This document shows positions 1-7,092 of a stretch of 13,502 bases of DNA, one piece after another (the first letter of the stretch is position 1; each line of letters opens with the position of its first letter). A model generated the notes under the pieces. It did no database searches, was not told where the DNA came from, and worked only from the letters and a program-made list of their open reading frames with translations. The DNA is from Phyllobacteriaceae bacterium (GTDB taxonomy: Bacteria; Pseudomonadota; Alphaproteobacteria; Rhizobiales; Rhizobiaceae): contig JAHEGF010000073.1 in NCBI GenBank assembly GCA_024645155.1, forward strand, positions 1 through 13,502. Reading direction: 5' to 3'. A program made the position numbers and the translations under genes.

Positions 1-1422
1 GGACGCAGGCTCATCGCGATTGACCGGTTCGTCCGGCTGGGCGATCGGGTTACCTGTATTGCTGTCTGCACCTTCCACTTCAGCAGGATGAAGGCGCGCC
101 TCCCTGGCAGCGAGCTTGCGCTGCTTGCGCTTGCGCAATGCCATACGCCCCGCCCGGTATCGGACCTTTGCCGACCACACACCCTCTTCGACATTTTCCA
201 GTTCACTGGCATACGCCTCCGCGAGCGCTTCGCGATAGGACGAGTATCCCTCTGATGCCACTTTCTCGACACGGTGCATGATGGACATCCATGCCGGCGA
301 GAACAGCAATGTGATTGCGGTGACTGCAATAGCCAGCCGGTAGAAATCATAACCAAGCGCGCCCGCGCCGAAGCCGGCTGCCGCGAGGATAAAGGAGAAC
401 TCACCGATCTGCGCCATCGACAGTCCTCCGATCAGCGATGTATCGCGGCTGTGTCCGGTCATGCGCAACAGGAAAATGTTGAGGAACGTCTTGGCAACGA
501 TCGCAAACAGCGCGACACCGGCAACAAGCATGAGGTTGTCCCAAATATAGTCGAGATCGATCAACAGCCCGATCGAAAGGAAGAACACCACCAGCAAGAT
601 ACTCTGGATCGGTTCGATTACCGGAATGACGCGTGTGCGCAAGGTCGAACTGCCCATGATCAGACCGGCGACAAATGCACCATAGGCCGGAGACAGTCCG
701 GCTGCACCGGATACGGCTGCAGCGCCAAAACAGGCAGCAAGTGCGGTCAGCGCGAGAATCTCGACTCTTTCGCCCACATCGTCATCAAATGGCAAACGGA
801 TCTTGCCGCGGCCGCCAAGCCACCACAAAAGGCCGATAAGCAGAAGCACTGCAAACCCGATCCGCACGCTAACATTGACTGCATCGATTTCGCCTCCACC
901 CATCGAAGTGGTGAAAATGAGCATCGGAACGACCGCCAGGTCCTGGGCAATCAGGACAGCGACGGTGATCTGGCCGGCATCGCCACGCAGTTCCCCCATG
1001 TCGTCGAGCATTTTCATGGCAACGACGGTGCTGGACAACGCAATGATAAATCCGAGGATGATGCCTTCGGTCATGCGGGCACCCGACAGCCAGGTAATGA
1101 AAATCCCAATGACAAGTGCCGCACACAGCTGGCCTGCCGCAATAATGACCGCCGGTTTGAGCGAGCGCACGAACGCCTTCACTGACAATTCCATGCCGAT
1201 AAAGAACAAAAGCACCAGCACGCCCATTTCGGCGAGCGCGGTGACATTGTCACTGGTCCGGATCATACCGATGCCGGTCGGACCCATGATAACACCGGCG
1301 AGAATAAATCCGACCAGAGGCGGCTGGCGCAAACGCATCAAGCCCAAACCAAACGCACCCGCCACCATGACCACGAACGCGATCTCAGTAAGGGGAAAAC
1401 CGTGATGAACTGCTTGTTCCAT
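1..1422 (-). CDS. CPA2-family monovalent cation:proton antiporter (partial, C-terminus beyond left edge)
   Basis: Integral inner-membrane antiporter that exchanges Na+ or K+ for H+. The frame is open from an ATG at 1422 to the window edge (474 codons). An AGAGG ribosome binding site lies 5 bases before the ATG. Hydrophobic helices fill residues about 10-380. Family hallmarks are SSTVVAMKML (130-139), AQDLAVVP (159-166, with the ion-binding Asp161), a conserved helix Lys311 in AKTFLN, and AQIGEFSF (337-344). After residue 385 the chain becomes hydrophilic, with a very basic stretch (about 420-440, RKRKQRK) and an acidic, proline-containing tail. No Rossmann GxGxxG of a TrkA-N/RCK domain is visible up to the edge, so it differs from KefB/KefC as far as can be seen. 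It follows the decarboxylase gene on the same strand with a 106-base gap, so co-transcription is possible. The ion preferred cannot be read from sequence. Confidence 0.88.
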   Translation of the reverse strand, partial: MEQAVHHGFPLTEIAFVVMVAGAFGLGLMRLRQPPLVGFILAGVIMGPTGIGMIRTSDNVTALAEMGVLVLLFFIGMELSVKAFVRSLKPAVIIAAGQLCAALVIGIFITWLSGARMTEGIILGFIIALSSTVVAMKMLDDMGELRGDAGQITVAVLIAQDLAVVPMLIFTTSMGGGEIDAVNVSVRIGFAVLLLIGLLWWLGGRGKIRLPFDDDVGERVEILALTALAACFGAAAVSGAAGLSPAYGAFVAGLIMGSSTLRTRVIPVIEPIQSILLVVFFLSIGLLIDLDYIWDNLMLVAGVALFAIVAKTFLNIFLLRMTGHSRDTSLIGGLSMAQIGEFSFILAAAGFGAGALGYDFYRLAIAVTAITLLFSPAWMSIMHRVEKVASEGYSSYREALAEAYASELENVEEGVWSAKVRYRAGRMALRKRKQRKLAAREARLHPAEVEGADSNTGNPIAQPDEPVNRDEPAS

Positions 1423-1528
1423 AAACACCTCTGTTGCCTGGCTGAATGCAAGCATAGTGTTGACCATGGCGAAATGACAGCGGTGCCGGACTGGCAGAAA
1501 AAAATATTTGATAAAAACGTGCCTACGG

Positions 1529-2761
1529 CTAATCAGCCATGGTCTCCAGGCTGGCAAAGCTCTCCGGCTCCGCACCTGCACCGAACGGCGTCACGACTTC
1601 CACAAACTGGTCCGGATAAAATCCGTTGAAATGCGTTCGCAGCGAAAGCGAATAGGCGCCGATATGTCCGATCTCTATCCAGTCTCCGGTGTTGACGGTT
1701 TCCGGTAGCCAGAAAGGCCGGGACAGAATATCGACCGAATCACAGGTCGCGCCGCACACTCTAAAAGGCACTATAGTTTCCGGATTTCCGCTGCGGGTCT
1801 TTCGCGCGGGATCGGGAATGAACCGCGCCGGCAATGTAATCTTGCCGGTCCACGAATCCGACAGCGACGCCCAGATGCCGTCATTGATGTAGATTCGGCG
1901 CCCTTTTCTCAGCAGGACGCGGACGATCAGCGAAAATGCACGCGCAACCACAACACGGCCGGGTTCTGCGACAAGCGGCAGATCGTCAAATGCCCACTCC
2001 TTGATGTCACCGCGCAACCGGGACATCAATTGGCCAAGAGACGGCATTTCGACAGCCTGGCGCCGTGGATCGTGGCCATATTCCGCCGGGAACCCGCCTC
2101 CGATATCGAGCCCGCACAATTTGACACCGGCTCGGTTTCGCACCCAGTCCGCCGACGCAAGCGCACGTTCATAGGTATCCGGGTCCTCGATCTGGCTGCC
2201 GACATGGAAACACAGGCCGGCCTGATAACCAAGGCGCACAAGTCGGCCGAGCAATTCCACGGCATGCGCCGGGGTGGCACCGAACTTTTTCGACAATTCA
2301 TAGGCCGCATGGCCTTTGGTTTGCAGGCGGACAAACACCTTCATGCTTCCTGGATCGATATCAAGCGCGCGAACAATCCGGGTAAGCTTGGCGATTTCGT
2401 CTTCATGATCGACCGCAATTATACGGATTTTATAGTCTTCCAGTGCCAGGCGGATATCGGACTGCGCCTTGACCGGATGCATGTAAAGCATTTCCGCATC
2501 TGGCGCGACATCGCGCACGGCGGCAAACTCGGCAGGTGAGGCAACATCAAACGCCGTGACCCCTGCCTCGCTCAAAGCTTTGAGCACAATCGGCTCGCCA
2601 TTGGTTTTGACGGCATATGCGGTTTTTCCCGGAAACATCCCCATAAATGCCCGAACATCTTCCTTGAGGACCTCGGGCCGGAAACAATAAACCGGCTGAT
2701 CCGGCCGGAGCGCCAGCGCCGCTTCACGCGCATTGTCAAATTTCTGCATTGCCGTTTCCAT
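1529..2761 (-). CDS. Ornithine decarboxylase-type (fold III, PLP-dependent) basic amino acid decarboxylase
   Basis: Cytoplasmic PLP enzyme of the eukaryotic-type ornithine decarboxylase/alanine racemase fold. It probably makes putrescine from ornithine, and perhaps cadaverine from lysine. With the ATG at 2761 the product is 410 aa, normal for the family. Visible active-site elements: YAVKTN (49-54, PLP Schiff-base Lys52), FDVAS (71-75), FHVGSQ (185-190, His stacking on PLP), DIGGGFP (219-225, phosphate loop), AEPGR (265-269), and CGATCDSVD (336-344), matching the catalytic Cys-Asp of the partner subunit in ODC dimers, then GAYSLSL and FNGF near 368-381. The frame stays open to an ATG at 2863, but that start would overlap the divergent transporter and adds residues unlike the family. 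A second ATG at 2749 is also possible. Substrate choice (ornithine, lysine or a related diamine precursor) is not certain. A role in polyamine synthesis is inferred. Confidence 0.87.
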   Translation of the reverse strand: METAMQKFDNAREAALALRPDQPVYCFRPEVLKEDVRAFMGMFPGKTAYAVKTNGEPIVLKALSEAGVTAFDVASPAEFAAVRDVAPDAEMLYMHPVKAQSDIRLALEDYKIRIIAVDHEDEIAKLTRIVRALDIDPGSMKVFVRLQTKGHAAYELSKKFGATPAHAVELLGRLVRLGYQAGLCFHVGSQIEDPDTYERALASADWVRNRAGVKLCGLDIGGGFPAEYGHDPRRQAVEMPSLGQLMSRLRGDIKEWAFDDLPLVAEPGRVVVARAFSLIVRVLLRKGRRIYINDGIWASLSDSWTGKITLPARFIPDPARKTRSGNPETIVPFRVCGATCDSVDILSRPFWLPETVNTGDWIEIGHIGAYSLSLRTHFNGFYPDQFVEVVTPFGAGAEPESFASLETMAD

Positions 2762-2884
2762 AAACCCGCGCTGTTGCCGAAAAGAATCACGGTTGGATGT
2801 CAAACTACCAGTTATCGGGTGGTATGTTGCCGCCACGTTCGCTAGCCGATACCCGGCATGCAAGCAAATCTCAAGGGCATCACC

Positions 2885-3829
2885 GTGTTGACCGAAACAA
2901 AATCCGCCGGCTCCCGGCCAATGACACTGGCCGAATGGGGCATGTTGCTGTTGCTCGGCACGATTTGGGGCGGTTCGTTCTTTTTTTCAAAAATTGCAAT
3001 CGCTGAAATACCGCCGGTCACTCTCGTGTTCTGGCGAGTTGCAATTGCCGCTGCCGCCATCAATCTCTATCTGGCAATCCGGAATATCGGATTGCGTCCC
3101 ATATTCCCGCTGGCGGGAAGCTTTGTTGTACTGGCAGCGCTCAACAACGTTGTTCCCTTCGGCCTGATATTCCTCGGCCAGACCGAGATCGGCGCAGGAC
3201 TGGCTTCCGTACTCAATGCCACGACACCTTTTTGGACGATTCTTCTTGCACGGATTTATGCCCGTGAAGAAGGCCTGTCTGCCAACAAGATAGCGGGTGT
3301 GGTTGTTGGAATAGCAGGCACCGCGGTCATGCTCGCGCCGGCAGTTTCAAGCGGTCTTGGCGCTCCATTGTGGTCAAAACTCGTCATCATCGGAGCAGCG
3401 GTTTCCTATGCGATATCGACAATTTTCGCGAAACGGTTCACCGGAATAAAGCCGCCTTTGATCGCGGCCGGCCAATTGTCCATGTCAACATTGCTGGCGC
3501 TTCCGCTCATGCTCCTGGTCGACGGCGCTGGTGCCACATTGAATGCCGGAACTGTAACCTGGCTGTGTATTCTCATGTCAGCCATTCCATGTACTGCGTT
3601 TGCCTACATCCTCTACTTCAACCTCATCTCGTCTGCAGGTGCCTCAAACACGGCGCTGGTCACGCTTGTCGTCCCGGCAAGTGCCCTGCTGCTCGGCGCG
3701 GCATTTCTGGGTGAAACGCTGGCAACTTTTGAGATCGCGGGAATGGCCACAATAGCGCTCGGCCTGATCATTATCGACGGACGCATTTTTACCTATCGGC
3801 CCCGCCGTTCACCGGGCACTCGGTATTAG
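2885..3829 (+). CDS. EamA-family drug/metabolite transporter (DMT superfamily)
   Basis: Inner-membrane exporter of the 10-TM DMT superfamily with two EamA repeats, roughly residues 15-150 and 165-300. Typical motifs are the first-helix GTIWGGSFFFSK and the interrupted LNATTPFWTILLA in the first repeat, mirrored in the second repeat by a shorter helix set. It ends with a short basic tail (RPRRSPGTRY). Start choice: a GTG at 2885 has AAGGG 7 bases upstream and yields 314 aa. An ATG at 2858 (323 aa) lacks a Shine-Dalgarno match, and an ATG at 2921 gives the family core only. The gene is divergent from the decarboxylase, with about 120 bases between starts, so the two may share a control region. 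Family members export amino acids, amines, metabolites or drugs, and the substrate cannot be named here. Export of a polyamine or its precursor is only a guess from the neighbour. Confidence 0.88.
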   Translation: MLTETKSAGSRPMTLAEWGMLLLLGTIWGGSFFFSKIAIAEIPPVTLVFWRVAIAAAAINLYLAIRNIGLRPIFPLAGSFVVLAALNNVVPFGLIFLGQTEIGAGLASVLNATTPFWTILLARIYAREEGLSANKIAGVVVGIAGTAVMLAPAVSSGLGAPLWSKLVIIGAAVSYAISTIFAKRFTGIKPPLIAAGQLSMSTLLALPLMLLVDGAGATLNAGTVTWLCILMSAIPCTAFAYILYFNLISSAGASNTALVTLVVPASALLLGAAFLGETLATFEIAGMATIALGLIIIDGRIFTYRPRRSPGTRY

Positions 3830-3869
3830 GCAACTCGCGCTATAATTCGCCCGGAATTTGCACATTTTC

Positions 3870-3893
3870 GCCTTTTTGAACCAGTCAGAAGGC
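3870..3893 (+). terminator. Weak candidate terminator after the EamA transporter
   Basis: A 7-bp stem (GCCTTTT with AGAAGGC, one G-U pair) encloses a 10-base loop and is followed by TTTATTT. It lies 41 bases after the transporter stop. The stem is short, so the call is tentative. Confidence 0.35.
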
Positions 3894-4022
3894 TTTATTT
3901 CGCACTCGTTACCCACAACGTTAACGCGGTTTAGTTGATAAGTTTTTTTCAATAAAAACAATTAATTATGTGAGTTTTCTCAAGAAGAAAGTGCCATACA
4001 TATTGCGCTGCAGCGACGATTT

Positions 4023-4044
4023 TGCTTGCGGATTCCCGCAAGCA
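4023..4044. repeat. Perfect 9-bp hairpin in the leader of the small membrane protein gene
   Basis: TGCTTGCGG (4023-4031) and CCGCAAGCA (4036-4044) pair perfectly around the tetraloop ATTC. There is no T-run on either side, so it is not a standard terminator. It ends 38 bases before the start codon and 24 bases before the Shine-Dalgarno of the small gene at 4083, so it would sit in that mRNA's 5' leader. It could be a stabilising or regulatory RNA stem. Function is not known. Confidence 0.5.
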
Positions 4045-4082
4045 TCCTAGATTCTGGAAACATAAGAGAAGGAGGCCGAGCG

Positions 4083-4169
4083 ATGGGAATATCACGCCCG
4101 CTTAACGTTCTCGTTTTATGTGCCGCTTTTGTATTTGTAGCGGCAATGATATTCGGGCTCCTGCCGTAG
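4083..4169 (+). CDS. Small single-helix membrane protein (28 aa), unknown function
   Basis: This tiny gene encodes 28 residues: a short N-terminal MGISRP, then one uninterrupted hydrophobic helix (about residues 8-27) with one Cys (13), ending LLP. Support for translation is strong: a full AAGGAGG Shine-Dalgarno (4069-4075) lies 7 bases before the ATG, the best in the window. A Ser-Arg-Pro start followed by a hydrophobic span predicts insertion with the N-terminus inside. It sits alone between the transporter and metF, with a hairpin in its leader and another closing over its stop codon. I do not recognise the family. Small inner-membrane proteins of this size often act as regulators or stabilisers of larger membrane complexes, but nothing here names a partner. 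Confidence 0.6.
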   Translation: MGISRPLNVLVLCAAFVFVAAMIFGLLP

Positions 4170-4179
4170 CACGGCAGGA
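4159..4179 (+). terminator. Hairpin over the stop codon of the small gene
   Basis: TCCTGCCGT (4159-4167) pairs fully with ACGGCAGGA (4171-4179) around a 3-base loop, and the TAG stop lies at the end of the left arm and in the loop. No T-run follows, so rho-independent termination is doubtful. mRNA 3'-end protection is an alternative. Confidence 0.35.
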
Positions 4180-4208
4180 AGAACCGTTCTCCAAAGTTTG
4201 AAAACTGC

Positions 4209-4238
4209 AAGTCAGGCCGGGATTTTCCGGCCTGACTT
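4209..4238 (-). terminator. Terminator-like hairpin at the end of metF
   Basis: A perfect 12-bp inverted repeat, AAGTCAGGCCGG (4209-4220) and CCGGCCTGACTT (4227-4238), surrounds a 6-base loop (GATTTT). It begins 2 bases after the metF stop. Read on the minus strand it is followed by GCAGTTTTC, a short T-run. Its position also allows it to stop plus-strand transcripts of the small gene at 4083, so it may serve both directions. Confidence 0.6.
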
Positions 4239-4240
4239 CA

Positions 4241-5155
4241 TCACGCTGCGACGTCTGGTTCCGCGCGGGACTTGGGCCGCATTCCGATCAGGTGACAGAT
4301 TGCGTAGGACAGGTCTGCGCGGTTCATCGTATAGAAATGAAGATCTGTCGAACCACGTTCGATCAGGTCGATGACCTGCTCGGCCGCAACTGCGGACGCA
4401 ACAAGTGCGTGCGTTTGCGGATCGTTTTCCAGCGCCTCAAACCGAGCCGCGAGCCAGTCTGGAACATGGGCGCCACATCGGCCGGCAAAGTTCGCCACCT
4501 GGACGAAATTGTGAACCGGGAGGATGCCAGGCACTATCGGGATATAAATCCCCGCCCGCCGCACTCTTTCGACGTAGCGCTCATAGATGTCATTATCGAA
4601 AAAGAACTGGGTTACGGCCCGTGTCGCTCCGTTGTCCACCTTGCGTTTCAGCATTTCGATATCAGTGGCGAAGTCCGCGCTCTCCGGATGTTTTTCCGGA
4701 TAGGCCGAAACCGTAATTTCGGTGGCACCATGGCCAGCCAGGGCTCCGACCAATTCGGCACCGTTGGCATAGCCGTCCCTATGCGGCCGGTATACCTCGC
4801 CGACGCCCCCCGCCGGATCGCCGCGCAGCGCAACAAATCGCTTGACGCCGAGTACCATGAATTCACGGATAACAGTATCCACCTCATCGCGGCTCGCATC
4901 GACACAGGTCAGGTGAGCAGCAACTTTCAGCCTAGTATCGCCGATCAGCTGCTCGACTGTCTGCAAGGTTCTGCGGCGTGTCGAGCCGCCGGCACCATAG
5001 GTCACCGAAACAAAGTCTGGCGCAAGCGGCGCCAGTTTTTTCACGGTCGCCCACAACCGCTCCTCCAGTTCGTTGTTTTTCGGCGGGAAGAATTCGAACG
5101 ATACCCGTAAGTCATCTATGCCCCCCGGACGGCGGGAAAAATGCGCTGCAGCCAT
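4241..5155 (-). CDS. metF: 5,10-methylenetetrahydrofolate reductase
   Basis: Cytoplasmic FAD enzyme that reduces 5,10-methylene-THF to 5-methyl-THF, the methyl donor for methionine synthase. The 304-aa product is the usual length of bacterial MetF. Visible family motifs: SFEFFPPK (19-26, with the catalytic-type Glu21), VTYGAGGS (51-58), VALRGDP (108-114, Asp113 near the flavin), SAYPEKHPES (150-159), TQFFFDN (182-188), VPGILPV (208-214) and LHFYTMNR (272-279). Its ATG shares one base with the TAA of the upstream ArsR-methyltransferase gene (TAATG), so the two are translationally coupled in one operon. Expression is probably set by the operator near 6200. A strong hairpin follows the stop. The family call is close to certain. 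Confidence 0.97.
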   Translation of the reverse strand: MAAAHFSRRPGGIDDLRVSFEFFPPKNNELEERLWATVKKLAPLAPDFVSVTYGAGGSTRRRTLQTVEQLIGDTRLKVAAHLTCVDASRDEVDTVIREFMVLGVKRFVALRGDPAGGVGEVYRPHRDGYANGAELVGALAGHGATEITVSAYPEKHPESADFATDIEMLKRKVDNGATRAVTQFFFDNDIYERYVERVRRAGIYIPIVPGILPVHNFVQVANFAGRCGAHVPDWLAARFEALENDPQTHALVASAVAAEQVIDLIERGSTDLHFYTMNRADLSYAICHLIGMRPKSRAEPDVAA

Positions 5156-6174
5156 TATGCGGTTGTCCTTGCAGAGGAATGGGACATTTCATCAGCGACC
5201 AGCAAACGGCGGTCATGGCCGATCCAGATCTTGACGGTCAGTTCGCCGGGCTTGCCGCCGGCCGGTGCAATTTCACGCGTGTTTTCCAGATCCAGATCCG
5301 CCAGCGCCATCCATTCGCTGATCTGGGAGTCGGATATTCCCAACCGGAAATGGGCATGCTCGTTGCGCAGGAATTCCAGCTCGTGCGGCGCAAAGTCCAC
5401 CACGACAAGGCGCCCCGCAGGGCGCAGCGCCAACGCCGCTTCGCGGATAACGGCAGCCGGATCTTCAAGGAAATGAAGAACCTGGTGTATTGTCACCAGA
5501 TCGAAACTGCCGCGATCAACCGGCGGTGCATAGACATCTCCCTGGCGTATCTGGGCTTGCGAAATATCCGCGCTGTCGAGATTGGCGCGGGCAACGGCCA
5601 GCATGTCCCGTGACAGGTCAATACCGGTGGCGCGAACATAAAGTGGTGCAAACAGCTCAAGCATGCGTCCGGTTCCGGTGCCAAGGTCAAGCATCGCCTG
5701 GAATTTGCCATTGCCAACCATATCCAGCAACGCCGCTTCCACAGCCCGGTCCGGAGCATGCAGCGATCGTATTTCATCCCAGCTTCCGGCGTTGGCGCTG
5801 AAATAGTCGGCGGCACGCTCCCGGCGCCGCTGCTTCACCGCTGTCAGGCGCTCGAAGTCACGCGCTACAACACCGTCGTTGGGATCGATGGATGCAATAA
5901 GGGAACCGACGAACGCGCGTGCCGAAGGCGCATCTGACAGCCGGAAAAACGCCCACGAACCTTCCTGGTAGCGTTCGATCAGGCCGGCATCGTGCAAAAG
6001 TTTCAGATGTCTGGACACGCGCGGCTGCGACTGGTTCAGAATATCGGTAATATCGGTTACCGTAAGGTCGCCATGAGATAACAGTGCAAGGATTCGCATG
6101 CGGCTCGTTTCGGCAGCCGCCTTCAATGTGTCGACTACCGTGGTCAGGTTCCTGGGTTCGATGGCGTGCAACAA
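5155..6174 (-). CDS. ArsR-type repressor fused to a SAM-methyltransferase domain; SahR-like regulator of metF
   Basis: 339-aa two-domain protein. Residues about 8-85 form an ArsR winged helix, with the recognition region QSQPRVSRHLKLL (48-60) and wing ERYQEGSWAFFRL. Residues about 120-270 form a class I SAM-binding fold: LDLGTGTG (162-169, motif I), GIDLS (184-188), GDVYAP, FDLVTIHQVLHFL (224-236) and LRPAGRLVVVDF (250-261). The protein contains no cysteine at all, which argues against a metal-sensing ArsR. The simplest reading is a repressor whose ligand pocket is the methyltransferase fold, sensing SAM or S-adenosylhomocysteine. ArsR-family SahR, which controls metF, metH and ahcY in Proteobacteria, is the known precedent. 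The start is a TTG at 6174: AGGGAG lies 6 bases upstream, no ATG or GTG fits before the HTH, and a second TTG follows at 6171. It overlaps metF by one base. Catalytic methyl transfer is not excluded. Confidence 0.85.
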   Translation of the reverse strand: MLHAIEPRNLTTVVDTLKAAAETSRMRILALLSHGDLTVTDITDILNQSQPRVSRHLKLLHDAGLIERYQEGSWAFFRLSDAPSARAFVGSLIASIDPNDGVVARDFERLTAVKQRRRERAADYFSANAGSWDEIRSLHAPDRAVEAALLDMVGNGKFQAMLDLGTGTGRMLELFAPLYVRATGIDLSRDMLAVARANLDSADISQAQIRQGDVYAPPVDRGSFDLVTIHQVLHFLEDPAAVIREAALALRPAGRLVVVDFAPHELEFLRNEHAHFRLGISDSQISEWMALADLDLENTREIAPAGGKPGELTVKIWIGHDRRLLVADEMSHSSARTTA

Positions 6175-6186
6175 GCGAAGCTCCCT

Positions 6187-6214
6187 AAAGATATAAAGAT
6201 ATCTTTATGTCTTT
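6187..6214. promoter_or_regulatory. Palindromic operator between arsR-MT/metF and trmO
   Basis: The core ATAAAGATATCTTTAT (6193-6208) is a perfect 16-bp palindrome. It extends to 28 bp (6187-6214) with a single mismatched pair (6192/6209), because each arm holds two AAAGAT-type repeats 8 bases apart. It starts 12 bases upstream of the TTG of the ArsR-fusion gene and ends 35 bases before trmO. It stands out as AT-rich within GC-rich DNA. The position and symmetry fit a dimeric winged-helix repressor, most likely the adjacent ArsR protein acting on its own operon and perhaps on trmO. The doubled half-sites could bind two dimers. Binding is inferred. Confidence 0.75.
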
Positions 6215-6249
6215 TCTGAAGAAAGATCAAGCGCTATGAAGAGGTCGTA

Positions 6250-6753
6250 ATGAGCGAGTTTGAAATCCGCGAAAGCGAGGTAGCTCTCGATGACGACCCG
6301 GCGTTGGCAGACGGCGATGGTCACGTTGTTTTCATCGGGCGGGTTAGCTCACCATGGAAACAGCGTTCCGAATGCCCGAAAAACCTGCGTCAGGCCCGCG
6401 AGCGGGGTCGTTCCGCATCCGTCGAGGTTGTTGCGCCATATCGCGCCGGCCTTCTCGGGCTTGAAGTGGGCTCGCGGATCATACTGCTGTCGTGGTTTGA
6501 CCGCGCGCTGCGCAACCTGATCGTGCAAAAACCAAAACATGCTGAAACGCCCCGCGGCGTATTTGCTCTGCGTTCACCCGTCCGGCCCAATCCGGTCGGT
6601 CTGCACATTGTCACGATTACCGCGCTCGACCTGGACAAGGGCCTGATCGGTATTGACGCCATAGATCTGCTCGACGGCACACCGGTGATCGATATCAAAC
6701 CTTACCTGCCAACCACCGATTCGTTTTCCGGCCCTGATCTGCAGCAGGTGTAA
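6250..6753 (+). CDS. trmO: tRNA (N6-threonylcarbamoyladenosine-37-N6)-methyltransferase, TrmO/TsaA family
   Basis: Predicted SAM-dependent enzyme that methylates t6A37 of threonine tRNAs (TrmO, formerly YaeB/TsaA). The 167-aa product has the compact single TsaA domain found in alphaproteobacteria. It lacks the C-terminal extension of the longer E. coli form. Motifs: FIGRVSSPW (28-36), ECPKN (41-45), PRGVFALRSPVRPNPVGLH (101-119, the family signature) and LDGTPVIDIKPY (141-152). AGAGG lies 5 bases before the ATG. It is divergent from the ArsR-MT/metF operon across the palindromic operator, so a SAM-consuming enzyme may be under the same control. A DUF2293 gene follows after 3 bases. Some TsaA-domain proteins act on other substrates, so the exact tRNA role is by family only. 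Confidence 0.9.
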   Translation: MSEFEIRESEVALDDDPALADGDGHVVFIGRVSSPWKQRSECPKNLRQARERGRSASVEVVAPYRAGLLGLEVGSRIILLSWFDRALRNLIVQKPKHAETPRGVFALRSPVRPNPVGLHIVTITALDLDKGLIGIDAIDLLDGTPVIDIKPYLPTTDSFSGPDLQQV

Positions 6754-6756
6754 TAA

Positions 6757-7077
6757 GTGAAGGTGTCGGCGAAACGCGAGCAGGCATTGCGCAAAGCGTT
6801 GCTGGCGCTTCTCCCCTATGCGCCCTACGAGGATTTCACATCCATGCTTGAAGCTGCGAAGGTTCCGAATTTTCGCGCGCTCCCTCCAACGGCCGCGGCA
6901 TGGCTTGCAGCCATTGCCTACGTCCGCCACCGGCACAGCGATTATGATGAATTGCTCGGCGAAGGCTATGAACGCGATGCGGCGCGGTTTTTCGTCATCA
7001 GGCAGATAAATGCTAAACTGACCGAATGGCGGGCAACGCGCCTGCTCACGGCTGACAGCGACAAATTTGAGGCATGA
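6757..7077 (+). CDS. DUF2293-type protein, unknown function
   Basis: A 106-aa protein of mostly helical, soluble character that matches my recollection of DUF2293. It has LLPYAPYEDF (18-27), a middle helix ALPPTAAAWLAAIAYVRH (41-58), the hallmark RHRHSDYDELL (57-67) and GYERDAARFFV (70-80), ending in INAKLTEW. The domain in other bacteria is short and uncharacterised. The start is a GTG at 6757, 3 bases after the trmO stop, with only a modest AGCAGG upstream, so it is probably translated by coupling from trmO and belongs to the same transcript. The conserved His, Asp and Tyr cluster could be a nucleic acid or metal site, but that is not established. The gene is convergent with the MOSC gene, 15 bases away. 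Confidence 0.8.
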   Translation: MKVSAKREQALRKALLALLPYAPYEDFTSMLEAAKVPNFRALPPTAAAWLAAIAYVRHRHSDYDELLGEGYERDAARFFVIRQINAKLTEWRATRLLTADSDKFEA

Positions 7078-7092
7078 ACTGTTTCGCCACCC

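Noticed and set aside
274..1185. 303-residue open frame on the plus strand
   Set aside because: It is antisense to the antiporter. Its product is a low-complexity mix of Asp, Arg, His and Gln with no fold signature, while the minus strand encodes clear membrane helices and CPA2 motifs.
2030..2539. 169-residue open frame on the plus strand
   Set aside because: It is antisense to the ornithine decarboxylase-type gene, whose active-site residues are all present on the other strand.
2762..2863. Longer N-terminus of the decarboxylase starting at 2863
   Set aside because: It would overlap the divergent transporter and adds 34 residues without family similarity. The ATG at 2761 gives the expected length.
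3841..3846. TATAAT as a promoter for the small gene at 4083
   Set aside because: The sequence 17 bases upstream does not resemble a -35 box, and it would give a leader of over 200 bases that crosses the candidate terminator at 3870-3893.
3980..4210. 76-residue minus-strand frame after metF
   Set aside because: It begins inside the metF terminator hairpin, has no ribosome site, and is antisense to the well-supported small membrane protein.
4292..5110. 272-residue open frame on the plus strand
   Set aside because: It is antisense to metF, which has all its family motifs. The shadow frame has no recognisable domain and no ribosome site.
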